A stretch of 64,000 bases of DNA from Polycyclovorans sp. (lineage in GTDB: Bacteria; Pseudomonadota; Gammaproteobacteria; Nevskiales; Nevskiaceae). Every line of letters starts with the position of its first letter. The stretch's first letter is position 1. Shown here piece by piece: positions 9,211-18,530 of this stretch. The notes beneath the pieces are model-generated. The model worked only from the letters and a program-made list of their open reading frames with translations, did not search any database and had not been told where the DNA came from. Location of the stretch: NCBI GenBank assembly GCA_002706265.1, contig PAKU01000006.1:92851-156850 (forward strand). The letters run 5' to 3'. Made by a program: the position numbers and the translations under genes.

Positions 9211-9552
9211 ATGATGTCTTGGGTGAAAGTGCTGGCGGGCTTGACCTGCTGGGGTGTGAGCCTGGTGTCGGGCGCCCAGCCCAATCGCTCGCCGGAGGCC
9301 TATGGCGATCCGGACAAAGGGCAGTTTGGCGACCCCGCCCAAGGGTATTTTGGCGATGCCAGCCGCGGCGAGTTCCGGCGGTACAACTTCAGTCGGGTGC
9401 AGGAGGGCTCGGTGCCGATGCTCGAAGGCACGCCGGTCGAGCGTTTTCAGGAAGTGCCGGTGCCCCCGGCACGTTCGGCGACCGCTCCGGCCCCACGGCG
9501 GGACCCGCCGGCGGGCGCGCCCTATCTGACGCTGGACCGCCCACTGGACTGA
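9211..9552 (+). CDS. Small secreted protein with three octapeptide repeats
   Basis: 113 residues, start ATG at 9211 (or 9214) with GGAG eleven bases upstream. Signal peptide of about 22 residues ending VSGAQ. Residues 32-55 are three back-to-back eight-residue units, GDPDKGQF, GDPAQGYF and GDASRGEF. The remainder is proline/alanine rich and probably disordered. I do not recognise the family. It is divergent from pckA and convergent with pilJ, so context gives no function. The codon pattern and ribosome site support it being real. Confidence 0.65.
   Translation: MMSWVKVLAGLTCWGVSLVSGAQPNRSPEAYGDPDKGQFGDPAQGYFGDASRGEFRRYNFSRVQEGSVPMLEGTPVERFQEVPVPPARSATAPAPRRDPPAGAPYLTLDRPLD
9304..9375 (+). 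repeat. Three tandem 24-base units encoding GDxxxGxF
   Basis: Three consecutive 24-base units in frame encode GDPDKGQF, GDPAQGYF and GDASRGEF. Gly1, Asp2, Gly6 and Phe8 are invariant. The DNA copies have diverged, so this is an old repeat kept at protein level. Confidence 0.75.
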
Positions 9553-9578
9553 GTCGACTGAAGCCGACCGGGCCTGAC

Positions 9579-11588
9579 TCAGCTGCCTTCGGGCAGCTTG
9601 AAGCCGGCGACCGACTGACGCAGTTGCGCCGACAGAGACGAGAGCTCGGCCACGGCTCGGGCGGTTTCGGCAGAGGCGCGTGAGGTCTGCGTCGAAATCT
9701 CACGGACCGCCTGCATGCGTTGCGCAGCATCGGTGGTGCTTGCCGACTGGCGGCGGGCATCCCCGGCGATTCCGGCGATCAGCTCGGCCATGGTCTGCGA
9801 GCTGAGCTGCACCCGGCTCAGGGCGCCACCGGCTTCTTCAGCACTGCGCGCGCCGTTGACCACGTTGTGCGTCGACCGCTCCATCGACACGATGGCTTCG
9901 TTGGTGTCGGCCTGAATGGTCTTGACCAGCGTTTCGACCTGGCGGGTGGCGGTGGAGGCGCGTTCGGCGAGGCGTTGTACCTCTTCGGCCACCACCGCAA
10001 ATCCACGCCCCTGTTCGCCCGCCATCGCGGCCTGAATGGCCGCATTCAGGGCCAGGGTTCCTGTCTGTTCTGAGATGTCGTTGATCAGCTCGATGATGTT
10101 GCCGATTTCCTGTGACGATTCGCCAAGGCGCTTGATGCGCTTGGACGTGTCCTGAATCTGCTCGCGCAACGCCGCCATCACATTGATGGTGCCGCGCGCC
10201 GTTTCGGCCCCACCCCGGGCAACATCCACCGACTCCTCGGCCTGATCGGCCACCGACTCGGCGCGTTCGGCCACGCCCGACAGCGTGGCGGCGGTTTCGG
10301 TCATCTGCAGGGTCAGCGAGGCGATGTCGCTGGCCTGACGCTCGGAGCCTGCGGACATGTCCTGGGCCAGCTGCTGGGTGGCGGTCGCACCAGCGGCGAC
10401 CCGCTCCGAGGTCTGGTTGATGGTACCCACCAGCGCGCGCATGTTCTCCACGGTGTAGTTGAGCGAGTCGGCGATGGCCCCGGTGAAATCTTCGGTCACG
10501 GTCACGTCGACGGTCAGATCGCCGTCGGCGAGGTTGGTGATTTCATCCAGCAGGCCGAGGATCGCCTGCTGTCGCTGGGCATCGTTGGTTTCGGCGGCGA
10601 CCAGGCGCTTGGTCATGCCGCGGGTCGCAATCAGGCCGTAGGCCACCAGCAGTGCGATGGCCAGTGCCACGGCGATGGCGCTGATCACCGGATAAAACGC
10701 CAGCTGTGCCTCGCGCTGCTCCAATTGACCGGCAAGCACGCCCGCAGTGCGGGTGACGCCGGGAACGGCCTTGGGCAGGTCAGCGGCCAGTGCCTGTAGC
10801 ATGACGGCGGCGTCGACCCGCGGGCGCAGGCCATCGACCGTGGTGGTCAGTGCCACCAGGTCGGGCGCCACCAACTCGGCCAGCGCGCGCGTGGCCGGCT
10901 CGCCCAGCATTTGCGCATGACGGGACTGGATGTCGTTCACCAGCGCGACCATCTGCTCGTAGCGCTCGCGCGTGGCCTGGCCTTCACTGAACAGGCGCGA
11001 CGCCGCGCCGGCGAGTCGATCGAGGCCCACCAATTGCTGCGCCACCAACAGGCTGGCAACCGCATTGGCCCGTTGACCCACCAGGCGCTGCGCCAGCTCA
11101 AGGTGCATCGCATAAAGACCCTCAGGACCGCGCACCATCTCGGCCAGCCCGCGTGCTTCGGTGAGGCCGGTGTCGAACTCGGGCCTCAGGCCGATGATGC
11201 GATCCGAAGGGGCCTGCAGTTGGCCCCAGGCGGCCCGCAGGGCCGCCGCGTCGTCCTGCATCGACGATGGCATCGCAGGCAGATCATTGATCTCGTTGCC
11301 CTGGATCAGACCCAGGGTCTGCTCGTCCACCGCAGCGGTGAGCGTACCAATCACCTGCAGGTCGGGCGCCACGCCGCGACTGATCTCGCCGCTGGCACGG
11401 GCAATGCGCGCAGCGCTCTCCGGGATGCTGCGCACGGTTTCCAGCCACAGTCGGCCCCGGTTTTGGGCGGCTTGGGTGAAGAGGGCGATCAGCAGGGCCA
11501 AAACCAGCAACCCGATGGCGCCGATGAGCAGTACAGAGTCTTGTCGTCGCAGCATCGCGCCGATGTCCTGCCCGGTGGTGTCTGCCAT
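9579..11588 (-). CDS. pilJ: Type IV pilus methyl-accepting chemoreceptor PilJ
   Basis: 669 residues. Membrane segments at about 19-40 and 305-325 bracket a periplasmic sensor region (PilJ type). The cytoplasmic signalling hairpin lies near 515-545 and contains [20 protein letters not shown]. The C-terminus lacks a CheR-docking pentapeptide. PilJ senses surface contact or pilus subunits and drives the Chp/Pil phosphorelay that controls twitching. It follows pilH by 51 bases, but pilI (CheW-like), which normally lies between them, is absent. A generic MCP cannot be fully excluded; the pilH neighbour makes PilJ the best call. Confidence 0.85.
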   Translation of the reverse strand: MADTTGQDIGAMLRRQDSVLLIGAIGLLVLALLIALFTQAAQNRGRLWLETVRSIPESAARIARASGEISRGVAPDLQVIGTLTAAVDEQTLGLIQGNEINDLPAMPSSMQDDAAALRAAWGQLQAPSDRIIGLRPEFDTGLTEARGLAEMVRGPEGLYAMHLELAQRLVGQRANAVASLLVAQQLVGLDRLAGAASRLFSEGQATRERYEQMVALVNDIQSRHAQMLGEPATRALAELVAPDLVALTTTVDGLRPRVDAAVMLQALAADLPKAVPGVTRTAGVLAGQLEQREAQLAFYPVISAIAVALAIALLVAYGLIATRGMTKRLVAAETNDAQRQQAILGLLDEITNLADGDLTVDVTVTEDFTGAIADSLNYTVENMRALVGTINQTSERVAAGATATQQLAQDMSAGSERQASDIASLTLQMTETAATLSGVAERAESVADQAEESVDVARGGAETARGTINVMAALREQIQDTSKRIKRLGESSQEIGNIIELINDISEQTGTLALNAAIQAAMAGEQGRGFAVVAEEVQRLAERASTATRQVETLVKTIQADTNEAIVSMERSTHNVVNGARSAEEAGGALSRVQLSSQTMAELIAGIAGDARRQSASTTDAAQRMQAVREISTQTSRASAETARAVAELSSLSAQLRQSVAGFKLPEGS

Positions 11589-11639
11589 TCCCTTGTCCCC
11601 GATTCAGTGTGGTGCCGCGTGTGGCGAATGCCGTGCTGC

Positions 11640-12008
11640 TCAGCGCTCGCCCAGAACCTGCTCGATCATCTTGACCAAGTCGGCGTCCTTGAACGGCTTG
11701 ACCAGATACGCCTTGGCACCCTGGCGCAGCGCCCATACCCGATCGGTTTCCTGATTCTTGGCGCTGACCACGATCACCGGAATCTGTGCTGTTGCCGGGT
11801 CGCGGGACAGGGTGCGGGTGGCCTGAAAGCCGTTGACGCCCGGCATGACCACGTCCATCAACACCGCGTCGGGCTGTTCTTCGCGAATGCGCTGCAGTGC
11901 GTCTGCGGCGTCGCCGGCGATGCTGACCTCGTGCCGGGCTTTTTCGAGAATGCGTTTCAGATTTGCCGCATCGGTGGGTGAGTCATCCACCACCATGATC
12001 TTCGCCAT
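11640..12008 (-). CDS. pilH: Response regulator PilH
   Basis: 122 residues, the size of a stand-alone CheY-like receiver. The start at 12008 gives MAKIMVVDDSPTD, with the acidic pair DD, phosphorylated Asp in VLMDVVMPG, and Lys in YLVKPF. The sequence SAKNQETDRVWALRQGAKAY is typical of PilH. It is thought to tune signalling through the PilJ/ChpA relay, acting on retraction-linked output. The upstream 121 bases to pyrC' contain a TATAGT box on this strand that may be a promoter. Confidence 0.86.
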   Translation of the reverse strand: MAKIMVVDDSPTDAANLKRILEKARHEVSIAGDAADALQRIREEQPDAVLMDVVMPGVNGFQATRTLSRDPATAQIPVIVVSAKNQETDRVWALRQGAKAYLVKPFKDADLVKMIEQVLGER

Positions 12009-12129
12009 TCTTTGGAGTCCCTGTCGGCCTGAGTGGTTGACCCCGAAGCGCCGTTCGGGGTTGCGGGCGGCCCCGCGCAAGCGCCTGTTTCGACTTGACT
12101 ATACCGGACAAAATGGCCGTTGCGGCGGC

Positions 12130-13419
12130 TTAATCGGAGCATTGGTGACGCGCCACGCCCAGGTGCCAGCAGGCCGCCACGCGATGGTCGAAAGACAGGC
12201 CAGCCAGCGGCGTATTGCGGCCGCGGCTCAGCAGCCGGGCCGGGTCCAGCGTCCATGGCGCGTCGGGCTGGATCAGCGCCAGATCCGCAGGTTGACCGGC
12301 CTCGATGCGTGGCAGGCTCAGCCCCAGACGCCGGGCCGGGGCACAGGTGAGCCGATGCACGGCCGTCAGCGCCGGCACCTGGTCTTCGGTCATCCATTTC
12401 AGTGTCAATGGCCACAGCAGTTCCAGCCCGGAGGCGCCGGCCGCGGTGAGCGGGAATGGATCACGCTTGGCATCGGCTTCGTGGGGCTGGTGATCGGAGC
12501 AGATGGCCTCGATCACCCCGGTCCTCACCGCGTCGCGCAGCGCCAGACGGTCCGCCTCGCTGCGCAGCGGCGGCATCAGATGCGCGGCCGGGTCGAAGCC
12601 GGCCAGCGCGGCATCGGTCAGGAACAGTTGGTGCGCGGCCACATCGGCACTGATCGGCAGATCGCGGGCCTGAGCGTTGGCAACCAGTTCGGCGCCGCGT
12701 GCCGTGGACAGCCGGCCGAAGTGCAGGCGCGCGCCGGTGTCTTCCACCAGCGAGATCCAGAAGCGCATGGCCGCCACCTCGGCCGCCACCGGAATCGGCG
12801 ACAGCCCCAGCCGGGTTGCGGTGGCGCCCTCATGGGCACAGCCGCCGTTGGCAAGCCGCGCGTCCAGAGGCTGGATGTGCACGGTCATGCCCAGCCCGCG
12901 GGCGTATTCCAGCGCGCGCCGTGCCAGCAGCGGGTCATCCAGCGGCGCCGAGGCCTGCGAAAGCCCCACGCAGCCGGCCGCCTTGAGGGCGCTCATCTCG
13001 GCCAGCGCCTGCCCGGCCAGACCCTGGGTGAGCGCGCCCAGCGGCATGACCCAGGGGCTGCGGGCGGCTTTGGAAATACGCAGCACGCGCACCACCATCG
13101 CGGGTGTGTCGAGCACCGGATGGGTGTCGGGCGGCAGTGCGAAACGGGTGATGCCGCCGGCAAAGGCGGCGCGGGTTTCACTGGCGAAGTCGGCCTTGGC
13201 CGTGTGGCCCGGCTCGCGGAAGCGGGCGGCCAGATCGACCGCGCCGGGCACCAGCCACTGGCCGCTGGCGTCCACATGATGGTCCACCGTGCCCTCGGGC
13301 GCGGTACCGGGCGTCAGCACGGCGGCGATCTTTGTGCCGTCGATCAGCACGTGGCGAGTGCCGTCCAGCGCTTGGGCGGGATCAAGCACGCGGGCGTTGG
13401 CAATGAGCGTGCGACTCAT
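12130..13419 (-). CDS. pyrC': Inactive-type dihydroorotase (PyrC')
   Basis: 429 residues of the dihydroorotase fold (amidohydrolase). The family metal motif DxHxH before REPG is replaced: the text reads [11 protein letters not shown], so both zinc histidines are gone. The late ICSDHQPHE block is retained. This is the known non-catalytic partner that in Pseudomonas binds aspartate carbamoyltransferase and is required for its assembly. The start overlaps the pyrB stop by 4 bases (ATGA), in keeping with a fixed complex. A catalytic dihydroorotase must be encoded elsewhere. Confidence 0.9.
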   Translation of the reverse strand: MSRTLIANARVLDPAQALDGTRHVLIDGTKIAAVLTPGTAPEGTVDHHVDASGQWLVPGAVDLAARFREPGHTAKADFASETRAAFAGGITRFALPPDTHPVLDTPAMVVRVLRISKAARSPWVMPLGALTQGLAGQALAEMSALKAAGCVGLSQASAPLDDPLLARRALEYARGLGMTVHIQPLDARLANGGCAHEGATATRLGLSPIPVAAEVAAMRFWISLVEDTGARLHFGRLSTARGAELVANAQARDLPISADVAAHQLFLTDAALAGFDPAAHLMPPLRSEADRLALRDAVRTGVIEAICSDHQPHEADAKRDPFPLTAAGASGLELLWPLTLKWMTEDQVPALTAVHRLTCAPARRLGLSLPRIEAGQPADLALIQPDAPWTLDPARLLSRGRNTPLAGLSFDHRVAACWHLGVARHQCSD

Positions 13420-14372
13420 GGGCGTGCCCCGAGAATGCGGTCCATGACCGCCATGCGGACCGCGATGCCGTTGTTGACCTGCTCAAGAATCACCGAGCGC
13501 GCGCCATAGGCCATGTCGCCCTCGATCTCGACGCCGCGGTTGATCGGGCCGGGGTGCATGACGATGGCGTGCTCGGGCAGTCGTGCGGCGCGCTGGTGGG
13601 TGAGGCCGTAGTCGCGGTGAAATTCACCGAGGCTGGGCAGAAACGCCCCCAGCATGCGTTCCTTCTGCAGCCGCAGCAGCATCACCACATCGACGTCGCT
13701 CAGGGCGGCGTCAACGTCGTGGAACACCTGCACGCCCAGCGCGTCGATGCCCGCAGGAATGAGGGTCGGCGGCGCGGCCACGCGAATCTCTGCCGCCCCC
13801 AGGGTGCGCAGTCCATGGATGGCCGAACGCGCCACCCGCGAGTGCAGGATGTCGCCCACCAGGCAGAACTTCAGCCCCGCGATGCGGCCCATGCGCTGGC
13901 GCACCGTGAGCAGGTCCAGCAAGCCCTGGGTGGGGTGGGCGTGACGGCCGTCACCGGCATTGAGAATCGCCACGCCGGGCGCGGCATGCGCGGCAAAGAA
14001 GTGCGCGGCACCCGAGGCGTCGTGGCGAATCACGAACATGTCGGCCTGCATCGCCTCCAGCGTTTTCAGCGTGTCGAACAGGGTCTCACCCTTGGACGTC
14101 GACGAGGCTGCGACCTGCAGGTTGAGCACGTCGGCCGACAGCCGTTTGGCGGCCAGCTCGAAGGTGGTGCGGGTGCGCGTCGAGGCCTCGAAGAACAGAT
14201 TGATGACCGTGCGGCCCAGCAGGCTGCTGTGCTTCTTGTCGCCCTGACGACCGGCGTCCAGATAGTGATCGGCGTGATCGAGCAGATCGGTCAAGGTCGC
14301 GGCGGGCAGTCCTTCGAGGGTCAGCAGGTGTTGCAGGTGACCTTCGGCATCGAGTTGAGAGACAGCGATCAT
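13416..14372 (-). CDS. pyrB: Aspartate carbamoyltransferase catalytic subunit
   Basis: 318 residues from the ATG at 14372; upstream codons in frame are unlikely. Carbamoyl-phosphate motif [13 protein letters not shown] near residue 55, HPTQ near 137, and [11 protein letters not shown] near 267 are intact. Makes carbamoyl-aspartate, the committed step of pyrimidine synthesis. It sits between ruvX (8 bases upstream) and pyrC'. pyrR, which lies between ruvX and pyrB in Pseudomonas, is missing, so control by PyrR at this locus is not expected. Confidence 0.96.
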   Translation of the reverse strand: MIAVSQLDAEGHLQHLLTLEGLPAATLTDLLDHADHYLDAGRQGDKKHSSLLGRTVINLFFEASTRTRTTFELAAKRLSADVLNLQVAASSTSKGETLFDTLKTLEAMQADMFVIRHDASGAAHFFAAHAAPGVAILNAGDGRHAHPTQGLLDLLTVRQRMGRIAGLKFCLVGDILHSRVARSAIHGLRTLGAAEIRVAAPPTLIPAGIDALGVQVFHDVDAALSDVDVVMLLRLQKERMLGAFLPSLGEFHRDYGLTHQRAARLPEHAIVMHPGPINRGVEIEGDMAYGARSVILEQVNNGIAVRMAVMDRILGARP

Positions 14373-14380
14373 GGCGCGGA

Positions 14381-14842
14381 TTATGCGCGAGGCGGGGCCG
14401 ATGCGGAATCGCAGAAGGGCCGCAGCCGGCCTGCTGCGGCCTCCAGAAACCATTGCTCAAGAATGATTCTGGCGGCCTCGGCATCGCGGTCGGTCTTGCG
14501 CACGCGTCGGCTCATCTGCCCGCTGGCGCGGGCTCGGCGCAAATGATCGTCGGCGCTGCGCGAGCTGTAGCGTTCGTCGCACAGGTACACGGCCACGCCG
14601 TAGCGGTGCTGCAACTGCAGCGCGAACGAGGCGGCCAGCGCGGTGGCGGCCTGCGTTTGCCCGTCTTCGGTGAGCGGCCAGCCGATCACCACGGCGTCGG
14701 GCGCCCAGTCGCGCCACAACCGGTCGAGGCGGGCGATGTCATCCGGATGCAGCGTGGGCAGGGCGCGGGCGTTGCCGGTCAGCGCCTCGCCAACGGCCAC
14801 GCCGATGCGCTTGTGGCCCACATCAAAGGCGAGAACGGCCAT
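14381..14842 (-). CDS. ruvX: RuvX/YqgF 16S rRNA processing nuclease family
   Basis: 153 residues. RNase H-like start [18 protein letters not shown], then [13 protein letters not shown] and [11 protein letters not shown], the three acidic motifs of the YqgF family. The family matures the 5' end of 16S rRNA and was first proposed as a Holliday junction resolvase. The C-terminus is about 15 residues longer than in most homologues. It lies between algH (117-base gap) and pyrB. Confidence 0.92.
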   Translation of the reverse strand: MAVLAFDVGHKRIGVAVGEALTGNARALPTLHPDDIARLDRLWRDWAPDAVVIGWPLTEDGQTQAATALAASFALQLQHRYGVAVYLCDERYSSRSADDHLRRARASGQMSRRVRKTDRDAEAARIILEQWFLEAAAGRLRPFCDSASAPPRA

Positions 14843-14959
14843 CAGCTGACCGGCAGGGCGGCAGGCGCCTGGCGCAGCTGGGGGGTGACCACGGCGTGCC
14901 CCGGTGGCGCGGCGGCTTCGGGCGTTTCGTCATCGGTCCGGGGCACGCGCGTCGACTCC

Positions 14960-15514
14960 CTAAGCGTGACCGGCGTTCTGGGTGAGCTGCGTGACGTCGA
15001 CCCCCAGCAACCGGGTTGCGGCCTGCCAGCGGTCGTGGGCGGGGGTGTCGAACAGAATCTGCCGGTCCACCGGGGTGTTGAGCCAGGCATTGGCCAGCAC
15101 TTCTTGTTCCAGTTGCCCCTCGTCCCAGCCGGCGAACCCTAGGGCGACGAAGTAATGCTTGGGGCCGTCTTCGGTGCCCAGGGCGCGCAGCACGTCGCGC
15201 GAGGTGGTGATGTGCAGGCCGCCCGGCAGGTCCAGTGTCGATTCCCAGCCGCCCGGCGCGTCGTGAATCACGAAGCCGCGCTCGGGTTGTACCGGGCCGC
15301 CCCAGAACACCGGCGCGTCTTCGTCCAGCGCGGCGCCGTCGAGGTCCATCTGGCGCAGCACGTCCACCAGCTTGAGGTCCATCGGCCGGTTGATGACCAG
15401 GCCAATGGCGCCGTGATCGTTGTGTTCGCACAGCAGCGAGACGGTGCGCGAAAAATGTTCATCCTGCATCGCCGGCATGGCGATCAGGAACTGGTTTTTG
15501 AAGAAGTCACTCAT
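14960..15514 (-). CDS. algH: YqgE/AlgH family protein
   Basis: 184 residues from the ATG at 15514 (MSDFFKNQFLIAMPAMQDEH). Conserved features include ALGFAGWDEGQLEQE, NRPMDLKL and FWGGPVQPERGFVIH. The family is close to universal in Proteobacteria. AlgH influences alginate genes in Pseudomonas, but the biochemical function is unknown. The start overlaps the end of the Gx transporter gene by 8 bases. The algH-ruvX-pyrB order is conserved with Pseudomonas. Confidence 0.93.
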   Translation of the reverse strand: MSDFFKNQFLIAMPAMQDEHFSRTVSLLCEHNDHGAIGLVINRPMDLKLVDVLRQMDLDGAALDEDAPVFWGGPVQPERGFVIHDAPGGWESTLDLPGGLHITTSRDVLRALGTEDGPKHYFVALGFAGWDEGQLEQEVLANAWLNTPVDRQILFDTPAHDRWQAATRLLGVDVTQLTQNAGHA

Positions 15515-16058
15515 GGGTCGAAGTGTATCCGTCCGCCGTCGTGGCCGGCAGGCGTTGCAGCAGGCGTTGCGCCAGCCAGCCGGTGGCCAGGCCCAGGGCC
15601 AGTGCCATGGCCAGTAGCAGCGGCAGCAGATGCAGCAGCCCAGGGTGGGGCACGAACACCCGCCAGGCCAGCAGAAACTGGCCACTGACGTGGGCCACGG
15701 CCGACAGCGCAGAGGCGCCGACCACCGTCAGCGGCAGCCTTGGCAGCGCGCGGTTCCAGCCGGTGGCCAGGGCCAGGGTGCCGAGGCTGAGGCTGGCGCC
15801 GGCGGCGGCCAGCCAGAAGCCCGGGGCCATGAAGCTGCCGACCAGCAGGCTGCCCACCAGCACCCGCAGGCCGGTCACCCACACGGCGCTGCGCAATCCC
15901 CAGCGCGCCCAGACGATGAGGGTGATCACGTTGGCGAGACCAGGCTTGATGCCGGGCACCGGCGACGGAATGCCGGCTTCAACCAGGTGCACCAGCACCG
16001 CGATCGCCGCAAAGCCGGCGATCTGCGCGTCCGACAGCGATGGCCGCCCGGGGCTCAA
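15507..16058 (-). CDS. Gx transporter family (heptaprenyl diphosphate synthase component I-like) membrane protein
   Basis: About 183 residues with five or six hydrophobic segments, including IPSPVPGIKPGLANVITL, the signature of this family. No ATG or GTG fits the N-terminus. The TTG at 16058 overlaps the upstream stop as TTGA and has GGTGA five bases before it, so I take it as the start. The annotated name is historical; the family is a small-molecule transporter fold, often found next to NusG-II and ApbE genes as here. Probable inner-membrane location. Confidence 0.78.
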   Translation of the reverse strand: MSPGRPSLSDAQIAGFAAIAVLVHLVEAGIPSPVPGIKPGLANVITLIVWARWGLRSAVWVTGLRVLVGSLLVGSFMAPGFWLAAAGASLSLGTLALATGWNRALPRLPLTVVGASALSAVAHVSGQFLLAWRVFVPHPGLLHLLPLLLAMALALGLATGWLAQRLLQRLPATTADGYTSTHE

Positions 16059-16417
16059 TGATTCACCGCATCCACCGCGCCGGCCCCGCTTCCACGCAGG
16101 CTCACCGACACGCGGTTCGGCAGGCAGGCGCTGCTGTCGCCGGCGGTGTTGAGCCAGCCGCGATGGATGCACACGCGGTTGCGGCAGGGGCTTTCGACGA
16201 AGCGCAGCCGGCCCGGCTCGACCCGCAGCACGCTGATCCCCTGATGGCCCTCGATGTGGTGTTCTCCGGGGTGGCTGAGATCGAGTGTGGCCACCAGTTC
16301 GCCGCCCACGCGGATCTCGGCCTCGGTGGCGGGGCCGCCCGGCGTCCAGAAGGCGGCAAAGCTCAGGCCGACAACGCCGAACAGCACCATCACCAGCAGC
16401 CGGTCGGCAAGGCTCAC
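16055..16417 (-). CDS. NusG domain II-containing protein
   Basis: 120 residues with one N-terminal membrane anchor (residues 6-25) and a periplasmic domain holding SPCRNRVCIHRGWL, the two-cysteine NusG_II motif. The start is a GTG overlapping the apbE stop (GTGA). The domain is known from flavinylation and RNF-associated operons and may handle electrons or metal in the periplasm; that is inference. Sits between apbE and the Gx transporter. Confidence 0.82.
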   Translation of the reverse strand: MSLADRLLVMVLFGVVGLSFAAFWTPGGPATEAEIRVGGELVATLDLSHPGEHHIEGHQGISVLRVEPGRLRFVESPCRNRVCIHRGWLNTAGDSSACLPNRVSVSLRGSGAGAVDAVNH

Positions 16418-17484
16418 GGCAGCACGGTGACCGCAACCCCGGTCGACGCCTGAAAGCGATCGGCGAAGGCTTGCGTGGCCTGCACGCGGCCGTCGGCACC
16501 CATGACCATGGCCTGATCGATGCCCATTGCCCGGGCGGTGTCGCGCCAGCCGTCCGGTCCGGCCACGAACAAGGCGGTGCTCGCCGCATCGGCCAGCACC
16601 GGGTCGGAGGTGATCACCGTTGCCGAGGTCAGGCCGCGGGCCGGCCGCCCGCTGCGCGGGTCGATCAGGTGGTGGTAGCGCTGGCCTTCGAACTCGAAGT
16701 AACGCTCGTAGTCGCCGCTGGTGAAAATGGTTTCGTCGCCCCGGGTGGTGACGATGCCCATCAACGGCTGCTCGGCGCGCGGCGGGCGGGGGTGGCGCAC
16801 GCCGATGCGCCAGGGCCCGTCGCCCTTGCGGCCGCGGGCGACCACGTCGCCGCCCATGTTGACCAGGTAATGCTCAAAGCCTGCCGCGCGCAGCGATGCG
16901 CCGATCTTGCCTGCGGCGTCGCCCTTGGCGATGCCGCCAAAGTTGAGTTGCACGCCGGGTGCGGGACCATAGTGCGCGGCGTCCAGTGCGGGGGCCGCGG
17001 CAATGGCCGCCAGTGTTGCGGCAATGGCCTCGTCATCCGGGGGTTGCGTGCCGAATGCCTCCTGACGGTTCCAGCCCCAGAGGTCCACCAGCCCGCCGAC
17101 GCGCACGTCGAACAGGCCCCGGCTGGCGGTGGACAACGCGGCGGCGCGGGCGAACAGGGGGTGCAGTTCGGCATCGATGCGGGCGGCCTCGCCCTTGGCC
17201 AGCGCCTGGTTGACGGCGCTCAAGCCGCCGTCGGTGATGACGCTCCAGCGCTGCTGGTAGGCCGCGATCATGGGGCGGATGTCATGCATCGCGGCATCGA
17301 ACTGGTCCTCTGTCTGCCCCGATTCGAGATAGACGCTGACATTGATGAGCGTGCCCAGACCGAGGAATTCTTCGATGACCACCTGGTCGTGTTCCGGCTG
17401 CCGCTGCGCCAGCCAGACGAACAGCAGCGCCAGGGCCACGCCCCAGGCGGCCCGCTTGAAGAACTGCTTCAGGCGCTCATCCAT
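16414..17484 (-). CDS. apbE: FAD:protein FMN transferase (ApbE)
   Basis: 356 residues, start ATG at 17484 sharing one base with the gshB stop. An N-terminal membrane anchor at about 10-27 places the enzyme on the periplasmic side. Core motifs: NFGGIAKGDAAGKI, YLVNMGGDV, and HHLIDPRSGRPA with the metal/FAD-binding residues. ApbE attaches FMN to Thr/Ser of partner proteins such as RNF or NQR subunits. The following NusG-II and Gx genes are the usual companions, but no RNF/NQR subunit is in this window. Confidence 0.92.
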   Translation of the reverse strand: MDERLKQFFKRAAWGVALALLFVWLAQRQPEHDQVVIEEFLGLGTLINVSVYLESGQTEDQFDAAMHDIRPMIAAYQQRWSVITDGGLSAVNQALAKGEAARIDAELHPLFARAAALSTASRGLFDVRVGGLVDLWGWNRQEAFGTQPPDDEAIAATLAAIAAAPALDAAHYGPAPGVQLNFGGIAKGDAAGKIGASLRAAGFEHYLVNMGGDVVARGRKGDGPWRIGVRHPRPPRAEQPLMGIVTTRGDETIFTSGDYERYFEFEGQRYHHLIDPRSGRPARGLTSATVITSDPVLADAASTALFVAGPDGWRDTARAMGIDQAMVMGADGRVQATQAFADRFQASTGVAVTVLP

Positions 17485-18434
17485 CAGCGTGCGACCAGGC
17501 GGGCGGTGATGGCCTGCATCAGTTGCCCGCCAATGTCGAGCGCATAGGCGGCGTCGAGTTCGCGGGCGCAGGTCGGGGAGGTGACGTTGATCTCGGTCAG
17601 GCAATCGCCGATCACGTCGAGGCCCACGAAAAGCAGGCCGCGGCGTTGCAGTTCGGGGCCGACCTGATTGGCAATCCAGCGGTCGCGCTCGGTCAGCGGT
17701 TGCGGGCGGCCGCTGCCGCCGGCGGCGAGATTGCCGCGCGTTTCGCCCTGCATCGGCACCCGCGCCAGACAGTAGGGAACGGGCGCTCCATCGACCATGA
17801 GAATGCGTTTGTCGCCGTCCTTGATGGCGGGCAGGTAGCGCTGCGCCATGATCAGATGCCGCCCGGCGGTGAGGGCTTCGATCACGGCGCCCAGATTCAG
17901 GCCATCACGGCCCACGCGAAAGATGCCGCTGCCGCCCATGCCGTCCAGCGGTTTGAAGATGACGTCACCGTGCTCGGCGTGAAAGGCGCGCAAGGTCGCG
18001 GGGTCGCTGGCGATCAGCGTGGGCGCGCAGCACTGCGGAAAGCGGCTGATGAAGAACTTCTCGTTGCAGTCCCGCAGGCTCTGTGGCCGGTTGACGACCA
18101 GACAGCCCTGCGTCTCGGCCAGCTCCAGGGTGTAGGTGGCGTTGACGAAGGCCATGTCGAACGGTGGGTCCTTGCGCATCAGCAACGCGTCGAGTTGGCC
18201 CAGCGGTGCAACGCTGGCATCGCCCAGGGTGAACCAGTCGTGCGTGTCGTCACGCACGTTCAGCGCGCGTCCACGCCCCAGCGCCACGCCGTCACGCACC
18301 CACAGATCGTTCATCTCAAAATAGCGGATCGCGTAGCCGTGACGCTGCGCGGCGAGCAGCAGCGCGAGGGTGGTGTCTTTGTAGGGCTTGATGGCCCCGA
18401 TGGGGTCCATCACGACGCCGAGCGTTCGCGACAT
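17484..18434 (-). CDS. gshB: Glutathione synthetase
   Basis: 316 residues with start ATG at 18434 (MSRTLGVVMDPIGAIKPYKD). ATP-grasp motifs VIFKPLDGMGGSGIFR and DVIGDCLTEINVTSPT are intact. Joins glycine to gamma-glutamylcysteine in the cytosol. Length is standard. It is followed directly by apbE. In Pseudomonas gshB is also close to algH and the pil chemosensory genes, so the neighbourhood is ancestral. Confidence 0.96.
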   Translation of the reverse strand: MSRTLGVVMDPIGAIKPYKDTTLALLLAAQRHGYAIRYFEMNDLWVRDGVALGRGRALNVRDDTHDWFTLGDASVAPLGQLDALLMRKDPPFDMAFVNATYTLELAETQGCLVVNRPQSLRDCNEKFFISRFPQCCAPTLIASDPATLRAFHAEHGDVIFKPLDGMGGSGIFRVGRDGLNLGAVIEALTAGRHLIMAQRYLPAIKDGDKRILMVDGAPVPYCLARVPMQGETRGNLAAGGSGRPQPLTERDRWIANQVGPELQRRGLLFVGLDVIGDCLTEINVTSPTCARELDAAYALDIGGQLMQAITARLVAR

Positions 18435-18530
18435 GGGCAATCTGTCCTGAGGTGTACGGCCGAGGGATTTGGCCGAGCGCAACTTTACGCGATGCCCGTT
18501 CACAGGCAGGGGCGCCGACGGTGTGCGTGC

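Noticed and set aside
11833..13509. A 558-codon open frame antisense to pilH and pyrC'
   Set aside because: Crosses two real genes and an intergenic gap, with no domain.
14842..15090. Small open frame of 82 codons between algH and ruvX
   Set aside because: Arg/Pro-rich, mostly inside algH in another frame, no ribosome site.
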